Assembly (NCBI RefSeq): GCF_013394165.1
Contig: NZ_CP041331.1
Span: 124,001 to 188,000, forward strand
Length of the DNA stretch: 64,000 nucleotides
Reading direction: 5' to 3'
DNA from: Pseudoalteromonas sp. Scap06
Lineage (GTDB): Bacteria > Pseudomonadota > Gammaproteobacteria > Enterobacterales > Alteromonadaceae
In this document: positions 46,439 through 54,265 of the stretch, one piece after another
Layout: each line of letters begins with the position of its first letter
Position numbering within the stretch: the stretch's first letter is position 1
Notes under the pieces: model-generated
Told to the model about the DNA's origin: nothing
Databases searched by the model: none
What the model saw: only the letters and a program-made list of their open reading frames with translations
Position numbers and translations under genes: made by a program

Positions 46439-46466
46439 ATTCAGCCTTCCTTGGTTTTAAAATTTG
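46421..46466. repeat. 745-bp-period junction repeat, right relic
   Basis: This is the third instance of the junction repeat. Read on the minus strand it encodes the last 13-14 codons and stop of a lipoprotein copy whose remaining body is absent. Homology ends sharply after AAAATTTG at about 46466. Confidence 0.85.
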
Positions 46467-46537
46467 TTCTTGCAAGTCATACTTTAATTGGCAACACTTG
46501 CGAATTAAAAATTAACGTAGCGAACGAGACTAATTTA

Positions 46538-46849
46538 TTACTCAAAGTTGAGTACTGCCAATTGCACCAGCCGTTCAACTGTGGTGCCTTGAAGGTTTTT
46601 AGGCGCTTTAGGATAATATTTCGATTTTGGCGTTTTAATAGTTATAAACCCATGATTGGTGGCCATTTCGTGGGCTAGCAGTTTTCGTTCTTTGGGTGTT
46701 AAATGGTTTTCATGTATTTTGCTTAATTCGCCACTATCAAGCCATATTCCCGCACAGCTTGGGCATTCATCTATTTCAACTGCTTTTAGCGGTGAAAAAT
46801 ACCTGCGCATCATCACTATGCTTGGGCATTTAGGGCAATTCACTCGCAT
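46538..46849 (-). CDS. zf-TFIIB-like zinc-ribbon protein, C-terminal half of a split gene
   Basis: This 103-aa reading frame has two CxxC pairs: VNCPKCPSIVMMRRYFSP and VEIDECPSCAGIWLDSGEL, the pattern of the zf-TFIIB (PF13453) family. The frame is open upstream of its first ATG through NYAEGESEVA to the 8-bp repeat at 46878-46901, so it is most likely the second half of a longer gene that begins at 47049. It may still be translated as a short protein from 46849. The role of the family is unknown. Confidence 0.65.
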   Translation of the reverse strand: MRVNCPKCPSIVMMRRYFSPLKAVEIDECPSCAGIWLDSGELSKIHENHLTPKERKLLAHEMATNHGFITIKTPKSKYYPKAPKNLQGTTVERLVQLAVLNFE

Positions 46850-46877
46850 TGCGACTTCACTCTCACCTTCGGCATAA

Positions 46878-46901
46878 TTACTTAAATACTTAAATACTTA
46901 A
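46878..46901. repeat. Three-unit 8-bp tandem repeat that breaks a reading frame
   Basis: TTACTTAA ATACTTAA ATACTTAA. On the minus strand the units read TTAAGTAT, TTAAGTAT, TTAAGTAA. With three units the upstream frame stops inside the repeat. Counting codons, two units would join the frames of 46882-47049 and 46538-46849. Confidence 0.9.
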
Positions 46902-47049
46902 GTAAAACCTGACCATGTTTTAACTCTGGCGAGCTAAATTTAAAAATTTGGCTGTTATCGAAAAAAACGCCTCCTAACGACGATGTATAAACAGTGATAC
47001 CGTCAACTAATATAGACTCCAATGGTGTATTCGTGCGAGGGCACAACAT
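46882..47049 (-). pseudogene. N-terminal half of the split zf-TFIIB-like gene
   Basis: From an ATG at 47049 with AAGGA nine nt upstream, 55 codons read MLCPRTNTPLESILVDGITV, LGGVFFDNSQIFKF and HGQVLLKYLSI, then TAA in the 8-bp repeat. CPRT.TPL...VDGI and GGVFFDN are typical of the N-terminal part of this zinc-ribbon family, in which the first ribbon is often degenerate. The frame continues into the C-terminal half at 46538-46849 if one 8-bp unit is removed. I infer a frameshifted or phase-variable gene of about 155 codons. Confidence 0.7.
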
Positions 47050-47089
47050 TTTCAAAATCCTTTTTATTTTAATACGTAAAGTTAAATAG

Positions 47090-47357
47090 TTATTCTAATG
47101 CTTTGTGTATCAGGCCAATTAATGGTGGTAGCAATGTAGTATGACCTGCCAATACAAACTCATGTGTATTATCTGACATTTTTTGTCACGTGTGGCGAAT
47201 AATCCCAATCCATTTTTCTTCATCATAATCAGGTTTTGAACCTGCAAGGCTAAGCATGAAATGCTCAATAAATATATGGGTGTTGGCTATTCACCTGTTC
47301 GATTAGCGAAATTGCGATATTAAACATGGCTACTAAAGTATGTTTTGCTTTTTTCAT
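47090..47357 (-). pseudogene. Small multiply frameshifted gene
   Basis: The minus strand shows three adjoining open pieces in different frames. The first is a start MKKAKHTLVAMFNIAISLIE; the second contains FIEHFMLSLAGSKPDYDEEK and WIGIIRH; the third is MSDNTHEFVLAGHTTLLPPL ... LIHKALE, stop. Together they would give a protein of about 85 aa that lies just before the zinc-ribbon gene. The pieces look protein-like but I do not recognise a family, so this is a tentative reading. The rest of the 47050-47485 gap holds nothing clear beyond the promoter region of the next gene. Confidence 0.4.
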
Positions 47358-47485
47358 TTTAAACACCAGTAAAACAATAAGCTAGGCTGTTGTTAAAAAC
47401 CAACGCATTAATTGAGTGAACTTGTTATTATCATAAGATCAGCGCGCATAAGTAATAATTAAAATTTTAAAAAGTGAAATTCAAC

Positions 47486-49213
47486 ATGCTAAAAAAAACA
47501 ATCTTAGCTATTGCCTTAGCAGCCACCTCGCTGCCAAGCTTAGCCGACAGTAACAGCGACTTAACAACCATTATTGATAACCATTGGCAAAACGCCAAAG
47601 CAGAAAAAATATTTTTTAGAACCGATCCAGACGGTTGGAAACCAAACGGCACATTGCCAAATTGGAGTGAGCAAGCCATTGCTAAGCGCCAAGCTTATAA
47701 CAACAGCGTATTAAAAAGCTTAGCCAGCATTGACCCAAAAACACTCAATAGCGAGCAGCTAATGAACTACCGCTTATTTAAATATGAGCGAGAAACAGAG
47801 CAGCAAAGCTACCTTTATCAAGATAAGTATTTTCCGGTTAATTTTTTAAGTGGCTGGCATACTTACTTTGCAGAAGCGCCAGCTAACATGGCCTTTTTAA
47901 CTGCCGAGGATTACGATGCATTTTTAGTTAGCCTTAGTGACTACCCTCGTTTTAATCAGCAAAACATTAATTTAATGAAACAAGGCATTCAAACCGGTTT
48001 TACACATTACTGCGAAACGTTTAAAAATTATGGCCAAAGCATTAACGCTCATATAGTTAAACAACCTGAGAATAGCGCCTTATATGAGCCATTTACCCGC
48101 ATCCCTAATACATTTAACGCAGCGCAAAAAGAAACTTACCAAAATAAAGCTAAAACAATAATTGCCTCAAAAGTTGTGCCTGCTTACGAGCACTTTTACG
48201 ACTTTTTTGAAAACGAATATATGCCGCACTGTAGATCGCAGCCGGGTATTGCAAGTATTAAAGGTGGCCTTGATTATTACAAGTACACGGTTAATTACTA
48301 CACCACCACTAACGCTACACCTAAACAAATTCATGAACTTGGTCTAAAAGAAGTGGCGCGCATTAAAGCACAAATGCAAGCCATTATTGATAACGTTGGT
48401 TTTGAAGGCAGCTACAGCGACTTTTTAAAATTTTTAGCAACCGATGAGCAATTTTACGCAAAAGACGCCCAAGATTTATTAGAAAAAACCGCTTTTATAA
48501 CGCAAAAAATGTATGGCAAACTCCCCACTTACTTTGGCCATTTACCGCGTAACACCTTTACTATAAAAGGCTCAGCGAGTCGTGGTGCGTTTTATATGCC
48601 ACCGCCAGATAACCGCTCACCTGGCACTTACTTTTTAGCCTCAACACCTAAATTGCAGCCTTTATATAATTTAGAAGCACTTAGCCTGCACGAAGCTATT
48701 CCTGGGCATCATTTACAAAACGCCATTGCAATGGAGTTAGACGTTCCTGAATTTAGACGCACACTGAGTCACTCAGCATTTGGCGAGGGCTGGGCACTTT
48801 ATACAGAGCGTTTAGGTAAAGAAGCGGGCTTTTACCAAAGTCCATACAGTGACTTTGGTCGTTTAGGCTACGAAATGTGGCGCGCAGTGCGCTTAGTGGT
48901 TGATACCGGCATTCATGCCTTTGGCTGGAGCCGCCAAAAGGCGATTGATTATTTGGCTGATCATACCGCCTTGCCACAAAGCGCCGTGGAAGATCAAATA
49001 GACCGCTATATTTCATGGCCAGGCCAAGCGCTTTCATACAAAATGGGCGAAATTAAAATACGCGAACTGCGTGCAAAAGCCGAAAAAGAACTAGGCGCAC
49101 AATTTGATATACGCAGCTTTCACGACACCGTTATTGGTCAAGGTTCACTTCCTATGGCGGTACTTGAAGATGTAATTAACGACTGGATAGCACAGCAAAA
49201 ATTAGCTATCTAA
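47486..49213 (+). CDS. Secreted DUF885 family metallopeptidase-like protein
   Basis: This 575-aa protein has a signal peptide (MLKKTILAIALAATSLPSLA). DUF885 hallmarks are the SLHEAIPGHHLQNAIAM zinc-binding-type motif (about residue 410), then FGEGWALYTERLGKEAG and WPGQALSYKMGEIKIREL. These proteins resemble M32-like carboxypeptidases and are probably periplasmic peptidases. The longest frame starts at a GTG (47474); the ATG at 47486 gives a cleaner signal peptide. The ribosome-binding site is weak for both. A terminator follows. Confidence 0.88.
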   Translation: MLKKTILAIALAATSLPSLADSNSDLTTIIDNHWQNAKAEKIFFRTDPDGWKPNGTLPNWSEQAIAKRQAYNNSVLKSLASIDPKTLNSEQLMNYRLFKYERETEQQSYLYQDKYFPVNFLSGWHTYFAEAPANMAFLTAEDYDAFLVSLSDYPRFNQQNINLMKQGIQTGFTHYCETFKNYGQSINAHIVKQPENSALYEPFTRIPNTFNAAQKETYQNKAKTIIASKVVPAYEHFYDFFENEYMPHCRSQPGIASIKGGLDYYKYTVNYYTTTNATPKQIHELGLKEVARIKAQMQAIIDNVGFEGSYSDFLKFLATDEQFYAKDAQDLLEKTAFITQKMYGKLPTYFGHLPRNTFTIKGSASRGAFYMPPPDNRSPGTYFLASTPKLQPLYNLEALSLHEAIPGHHLQNAIAMELDVPEFRRTLSHSAFGEGWALYTERLGKEAGFYQSPYSDFGRLGYEMWRAVRLVVDTGIHAFGWSRQKAIDYLADHTALPQSAVEDQIDRYISWPGQALSYKMGEIKIRELRAKAEKELGAQFDIRSFHDTVIGQGSLPMAVLEDVINDWIAQQKLAI

Positions 49214-49231
49214 GATACAACGGAAACGAGT

Positions 49232-49260
49232 AAGAGGCGGTATTGTTATCGCCTCTTTTT
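49232..49260 (+). terminator. Intrinsic terminator after the DUF885 gene
   Basis: AGAGGCG / CGCCTCT arms with a 10-nt loop, then TTTTT. Confidence 0.85.
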
Positions 49261-49343
49261 AAAGCTCTATTAAACACCTCAAAACTAATCCCTGCTCGCT
49301 TTTGCTTCGTAAAATAAATGATTTTAAAAACCAGAGCATAAGT

Positions 49344-50654
49344 ATGAAAAAACGTATTCTGTATTGGCTGCAAAATGATTTGCGCATTGACGACAACCCC
49401 ATACTCAATGATTTATCACAACAACAATGTAAGTTGGACCTGGTCTTTGTGATTAACCCTGCTTGGTTTAAAAGCAATAACTATCAACAAAAACCCTATG
49501 GTGTCCACAAACAACGCTTTTTAATGCAAAGCCTTTATCAGCTTCAGGAGTTTGTTTTAGAGCTTGGCCAAACTTTACATATTTTAGAAGGCGATCCGGT
49601 AAAGGTATTAACACAGCGTATTAATGAGCTTAGCATTGACGAAGTTGTATATAGCCAGCAAATAGGTGTATATGAACAGCGCCAAATTAGTGCTCTTAAG
49701 TCAAAATGCACGACTGTGGTATTTAAATCTGTGATGCAAGATACTTTATATCAACAACAGCAACTGCCCTTTGAACTAGCTAATTTACCAACCGGCTTTA
49801 CACCTTTTAGAAAAAAGATCGAAGCGGCAGAAATTAGTTTAACCACACATACATTTTCAGCAGCAAGATTGCCTCCACCTATTATACTTTGCGCAAAACA
49901 ACCGATAGAAAAGCCAGCAACAGGGAATACACAATTACTTGGTGGGCATCAGGCTGCGCTTGAGCACTGCCTCAACTATTTTTCATCCCCACTACCGAGT
50001 AGCTATAAAATCACTCGTAATGAGCTGGATGGCTTTGATAACTCTACAAAATTTAGTAGCTGGCTGGCTTTTGGCTGTATTAGTGCCAAGCAAATTTTTT
50101 GTGCAGTAGATGCTTATGAAGCGCAGTATGGAGCGAACGAGTCAACTTACTGGATCAAGTTTGAATTGCTCTGGCGTGAGTATTTCAAGTGGCATGCAAT
50201 TAATGTTAAGCATCAGTTATTTACCTTTAAAGGTAAGAAACAAAGCTCGCCACTTACCACGTTTAGCCCGAATCGTTTTGCTAAATGGTGCCAAGGCAGT
50301 ACACCTTACCCGTTAGTTAATGCCATTATGAAAGAGCTAAATGCAACAGGCTTTATTAGCAATCGCTCAAGACAAATCGTTGCTAGTTGTTTAGTAAACG
50401 AACTACAACTAGACTGGCGCTATGGTGCGGCTTACTTTGAGCAACAGTTAATCGATTACGATGTGGCGTCGAATTGGGGTAATTGGCAATATATTGCTGG
50501 AGTTGGGGTCGATCCGCGCGGCGGACGTCACTTTAATTTGCAAAAACAAACCCAGCAATATGATCCGCACGGTGAATACATTGCTAAGTGGCAAGGAAAT
50601 GAGCACTGCGATACACAATTAGATGACTTAGACGCCGCTGATTGGCCAGTGTAA
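49344..50654 (+). CDS. Cryptochrome/photolyase of the DASH type
   Basis: This is a 436-aa flavoprotein. The N-terminal photolyase domain begins RILYWLQNDLRIDDNPIL. The DASH-type signature LPTGFTPFRKKIEAAE lies near residue 155. The C-terminal FAD domain shows WIKFELLWREYFKWHA, ATGFISNRSRQIVASCLVNE, QLDWRYGAAYFEQQLIDYDV and SNWGNWQYIAGVGVDPRG. DASH proteins repair cyclobutane dimers in single-stranded DNA and may act as blue-light sensors. The ORF opens at 49302, but the ATG at 49344 gives the family N-terminus. It stands alone. Confidence 0.9.
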   Translation: MKKRILYWLQNDLRIDDNPILNDLSQQQCKLDLVFVINPAWFKSNNYQQKPYGVHKQRFLMQSLYQLQEFVLELGQTLHILEGDPVKVLTQRINELSIDEVVYSQQIGVYEQRQISALKSKCTTVVFKSVMQDTLYQQQQLPFELANLPTGFTPFRKKIEAAEISLTTHTFSAARLPPPIILCAKQPIEKPATGNTQLLGGHQAALEHCLNYFSSPLPSSYKITRNELDGFDNSTKFSSWLAFGCISAKQIFCAVDAYEAQYGANESTYWIKFELLWREYFKWHAINVKHQLFTFKGKKQSSPLTTFSPNRFAKWCQGSTPYPLVNAIMKELNATGFISNRSRQIVASCLVNELQLDWRYGAAYFEQQLIDYDVASNWGNWQYIAGVGVDPRGGRHFNLQKQTQQYDPHGEYIAKWQGNEHCDTQLDDLDAADWPV

Positions 50655-50694
50655 TAACATAACCTCAAACATAATACTGGCTAGCTGACTCTCG

Positions 50695-51153
50695 TTATAA
50701 GCCCAAGGTTAAATCTTGGGCGAGAGTGCCGCTGGGTTTTTCTACTACGCGGTTAACTTCAACCCCGTTATGCTTAATAATAAAAGTGGGGGTATATTGT
50801 AAGTCATGCGCCAGGGCAATACCTGCCTCATCACGTTTGTCATAACCGACTGTAACAAAGGTTATTTTCGAAAGTTTAACCTTAGACTCATCGAGTAACT
50901 TTATTAATCGGGGGACTTCACGGGCACTGTCATGACACCACGTACCTAAAAGCACTAGCACCTCTTTACCTGCTAATTTTTGCATCAATACAACGTCTTG
51001 CGGTGTGGGCGAAAATGTTTGGTATTGCTTAGCAAATTTATCGTGCTCGCTTAATAAACGCTTAGCAGTCATAGCGTCCGAGTGTGGTTTGAGCGTTGCA
51101 TTCACTGCCAGTGGTAAACTCAACATTAAAAGTAAAATTAATTGTTTAAACAT
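50695..51153 (-). CDS. Periplasmic thioredoxin-like protein with CxxS motif
   Basis: This 152-aa protein has a signal peptide (LILLLMLSLPLAVNA) and a thioredoxin fold: VLVLLGTWCHDSAREVPRL, FVTVGYDKRDE and the cis-Pro strand LQYTPTFIIKHNG. The active site is WCHDS; the second Cys is Ser and no other Cys is present in the mature part. A CxxS site favours mixed-disulfide or isomerase-type chemistry over full reduction. It lies alone between the cryptochrome gene and a large protein of unknown role. Confidence 0.78.
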   Translation of the reverse strand: MFKQLILLLMLSLPLAVNATLKPHSDAMTAKRLLSEHDKFAKQYQTFSPTPQDVVLMQKLAGKEVLVLLGTWCHDSAREVPRLIKLLDESKVKLSKITFVTVGYDKRDEAGIALAHDLQYTPTFIIKHNGVEVNRVVEKPSGTLAQDLTLGL

Positions 51154-51214
51154 ATCTTATACTTAAATAGTGTTTTAGTTACTATACCCACAATCGAGCT
51201 TAAGTAAATAAAAG

Positions 51215-53170
51215 TTACTTGCTTTTATCCATAAAATCATCCACTTGTGATAAAACGGCTAAGTACTCACGTTTGGCTTCTTTGTTTTGTTCTAATTTAT
51301 CTAAGTCACCGATTAACGTTACTAATTGCGTATGTGAATAACTCGACGTTGTTTTAAACTCGTTCGACGCCCCCACACCACTGAGTCGTTTTCTTTCATC
51401 CATACTATGACTATCTTCATTTTTCTCGAGCCAAATATCATTAATAAGACGAATATTACTCTCACTGGTGGTGGTTTCTTTCAATTCTTTTTTTAGCTTG
51501 TATTGAGATATTTCGGGATTAAACTGATAAACTTTTTTATCTACATCCACCTCATGAGCCTGATCAAGGGCAACCAATTCGTTATTTTTTACAGCGGTAC
51601 CAATAGTGTAATTTTCTTGTTTATCATAATAATCAGGAGGGATGTCAGAGCGGTTACCTTCTTCATAATTAAAACGCGTGCTCGCCGTTTTATCTTGAGT
51701 AACCCCAGTTAACCCTGCTGATTTTTTGTGTTCTGTATTTTGACTCAGCTTTGTGGTGCTTGTTGCTATGTAATCCCCCTGATCCATTGCAAAAGAGAAT
51801 TTTGCATCAAAATCAGCTAACTTAGAAATACCATCGCCTAAGGAATTTTTATTACTACTTCCTAGTCCTTGGTAGCGTGGATCTTTGGTGATCATGTTGT
51901 CAACTAAATTAGCGACAAGCTCGCGTCCATTAGTAAACTGCTTTGTAGCAACCGACTCAATTTCACTGTAGCGCTCAGCGGCTGATGACATACTACTAAA
52001 CGCACTTTTAAATACAGCCAACCCTTGTTTCATTACTTCATCACTTTTTTGGCCAAACGCCGAACGTGTACTTTTCTCAGAGCTATTGAGCTGGCTATCT
52101 TCTAAGCTTTTATCGAGCGCTTTTATGTATTGTTGCATTTGGCTTTTGTCTTGAGCGCCAATGGTTGACATATCAAGCGAAAAATCAATATTGTTTTGTC
52201 CGTTTACCGATTCAAACTCCAGTATTTGCTGCTCAGAATCCTCATCAAGGGTATAACTTAAATTAAGCTCATTATCTATTCCAAGGAGCGCTCCATCAGC
52301 ATCACCAGTATTTCCCTCTGACGTTGAAAAGTACAAATCAAAACCCGAAAGTTCTTTGTTATCAAAATTGCTTAGAAAGCTTAAATCTAAATCAGCTTGG
52401 TTTGCGGGTACGTAACGGCTGTAAGCGCTTTGTTTAGCCTTAAAAAATTCATCCGCCATTTCACCAACACCAGAAAGTACTTGCGTTAATGCTTGGTGTT
52501 CAGTCTCAGATAAGTCGCCATCTACTTCATAACTTATGCTAAATTCGTCAGTGGTTTCGCCTGTTTCCTCATCATAACCTTGCGCAGAATGAAAGGCGAT
52601 ATTGATAACATCACCTTCTTTGGTTTTTACCGAAAGCTCAAACCCATAGTTATCATCGTCTTCAAATCGCTCGCGATTAAAGCTTTCCATGAAAGGATTA
52701 AGTGAGCGCTCAACACGCTGTTGGCTAGATGCTAAAAATGTTTTTTGATTAAATCCCAGTTGCCCCAAGTTTGATAAAATATCGCTAGTGTTGGCATAAG
52801 CACCTTGGATATTTTTTACCGAAGAATTTAAGCGCTCAATTAACTGATCGCTACGTTCGTTTTTTAATAAGCCCTCTTGCTGAGAGCTTATTACCGTACG
52901 TAGTGCAACCTCTTCACTAGAGAGCTTATAATTTGAGCCACTGGGTGCGCTGGAAATCGTGAGTAACGAGGATAATTGCTGATTAAGTATTTCATCGACT
53001 TGTTGGTCACTAAACTGACTAAGCATTTCATCAGTGATTGTTGCCGAACTTGGCGCTAAGTGAGCACGCGATTGCAAACCTGTGGGCATACTGGTTTGGT
53101 TTGAATTATTGACCGATTGGGCAAGCAACGCATTTAAGTTAGCATAATTGCCTTGTAGTTTATTAACCAT
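51215..53170 (-). CDS. Large protein of unknown function with a DUF5610-like segment
   Basis: This is a 651-aa acidic, Ser/Gln/Asn-rich protein with no signal peptide, membrane segment or Cys. A central segment (about residues 165-250) reads FELSVKTKEGDVINIAFHSA, ISYEVDGDLSETEHQALTQV and SGVGEMADEFF. This pattern (GDL..E..AL..vl..v..ma..FF) recalls conserved proteobacterial proteins of the DUF5610 kind. It is followed by a second beta-rich block and coiled-coil helices. AAGGA seven nt before the ATG at 53170 rules out the longer start at 53215. Function unknown. Confidence 0.7.
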   Translation of the reverse strand: MVNKLQGNYANLNALLAQSVNNSNQTSMPTGLQSRAHLAPSSATITDEMLSQFSDQQVDEILNQQLSSLLTISSAPSGSNYKLSSEEVALRTVISSQQEGLLKNERSDQLIERLNSSVKNIQGAYANTSDILSNLGQLGFNQKTFLASSQQRVERSLNPFMESFNRERFEDDDNYGFELSVKTKEGDVINIAFHSAQGYDEETGETTDEFSISYEVDGDLSETEHQALTQVLSGVGEMADEFFKAKQSAYSRYVPANQADLDLSFLSNFDNKELSGFDLYFSTSEGNTGDADGALLGIDNELNLSYTLDEDSEQQILEFESVNGQNNIDFSLDMSTIGAQDKSQMQQYIKALDKSLEDSQLNSSEKSTRSAFGQKSDEVMKQGLAVFKSAFSSMSSAAERYSEIESVATKQFTNGRELVANLVDNMITKDPRYQGLGSSNKNSLGDGISKLADFDAKFSFAMDQGDYIATSTTKLSQNTEHKKSAGLTGVTQDKTASTRFNYEEGNRSDIPPDYYDKQENYTIGTAVKNNELVALDQAHEVDVDKKVYQFNPEISQYKLKKELKETTTSESNIRLINDIWLEKNEDSHSMDERKRLSGVGASNEFKTTSSYSHTQLVTLIGDLDKLEQNKEAKREYLAVLSQVDDFMDKSK

Positions 53171-53290
53171 GATTATCCTTAATCTGCAGTACAATATAAA
53201 TACGGTATCGGCCAACGAATTAAAAGCTTTAATTATTTTTTTATTATTTAAAAATAAAGTATTTACGCAAAAAACATACTTTAAAAGTAA

Positions 53291-54169
53291 TTAGCAGGTT
53301 TTGGCAAGCAGCGACTTTAATATGTCTGGTACAAACTTGCGCTGCGCGGTAATGGCATAGAAGTGCTCAAACGCATCGGGTAAACGCTGATATTCAACTA
53401 GTAGGCCTTGTTCTATTTCATCCTTTACTACAACTGATGGCAATACCGATAACGCACCACTATCACGGGCAAGTAATCGCAGCATAGCCATATCATCAGC
53501 CTCTGCTTTTATTTTTGGCTGATACTGCCAACGAGCACACAAAGCATTAAATGAGTCTCTAATAGCAGAAGTTTTAGCGGGTAACACCCACTGTGCATCC
53601 GTGTAACCTGTTGGAAATTGGCCACGTATTTTTTTATCAGCTGGACCCACTATAGCTAATGGCTGACGAGATACCAACTGACTTTGCCAAAGCTGATCGT
53701 AGTGCTCAAGCCCGATGGGTTTATTAGTTAAAACTAAATCCAGTTCGTGTTCTGCCAAGCCATTTAACAGCCCATCCATACGCCCTGCAGTCAGCGAAAA
53801 GCGTACTTCGTCATTGCTCATTAAGGGATTAATAAACTCTTCGATAAAGTTACGAGAGAGCGTATTGAGCACTCCGATTGATAAATGCTGGGTTTGCGAA
53901 ATCACCCCTTTATGAATAAAAGAAGACAGTTCTTCCCCTTTGGTGAATATATCGTTGGCGTACATTTGCACCCGCTTTCCCATATCGGTTAATGCGAGTG
54001 TGCGGCCTTTACGTTCAAATAACTCAATATTAATGGTGTGTTCTAATTGTTTTATTTGCGTAGAGAGCGCTGACTGCGACAAATGCAGCTCTTTCGCCGC
54101 TTGGGTTAAGTTACCAATGCGAGCAACCGACCAAAAATAATATAAATGATGATAATTTAAACGGCTCAT
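53291..54169 (-). CDS. LysR-family regulator, NhaR-like, divergent from dabBA
   Basis: This 292-aa LTTR begins MSRLNYHHLYYFWSVARIGN, close to the NhaR-type N-terminus, with the helix-turn-helix LTQAAKELHLSQSALSTQIKQLE. The effector domain covers about residues 90-290 (LSIGVLNTLSRNFIEEF; DLVLTNKP; GALSVLPSVVVKDEIEQG). It lies 96 bp from the divergent dabB start, so it probably controls the dab operon, perhaps in response to CO2/bicarbonate, pH or ions. The signal is inferred from context only. Confidence 0.88.
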   Translation of the reverse strand: MSRLNYHHLYYFWSVARIGNLTQAAKELHLSQSALSTQIKQLEHTINIELFERKGRTLALTDMGKRVQMYANDIFTKGEELSSFIHKGVISQTQHLSIGVLNTLSRNFIEEFINPLMSNDEVRFSLTAGRMDGLLNGLAEHELDLVLTNKPIGLEHYDQLWQSQLVSRQPLAIVGPADKKIRGQFPTGYTDAQWVLPAKTSAIRDSFNALCARWQYQPKIKAEADDMAMLRLLARDSGALSVLPSVVVKDEIEQGLLVEYQRLPDAFEHFYAITAQRKFVPDILKSLLAKTC

Positions 54170-54265
54170 TATTGTTCTCTTTTATAGAACGTTTACATAC
54201 ATTATATCTATTTTTATTTAGTTATCTAGTTTGCCATACTTTGCTCACTAAATAAGGAGCACTTA

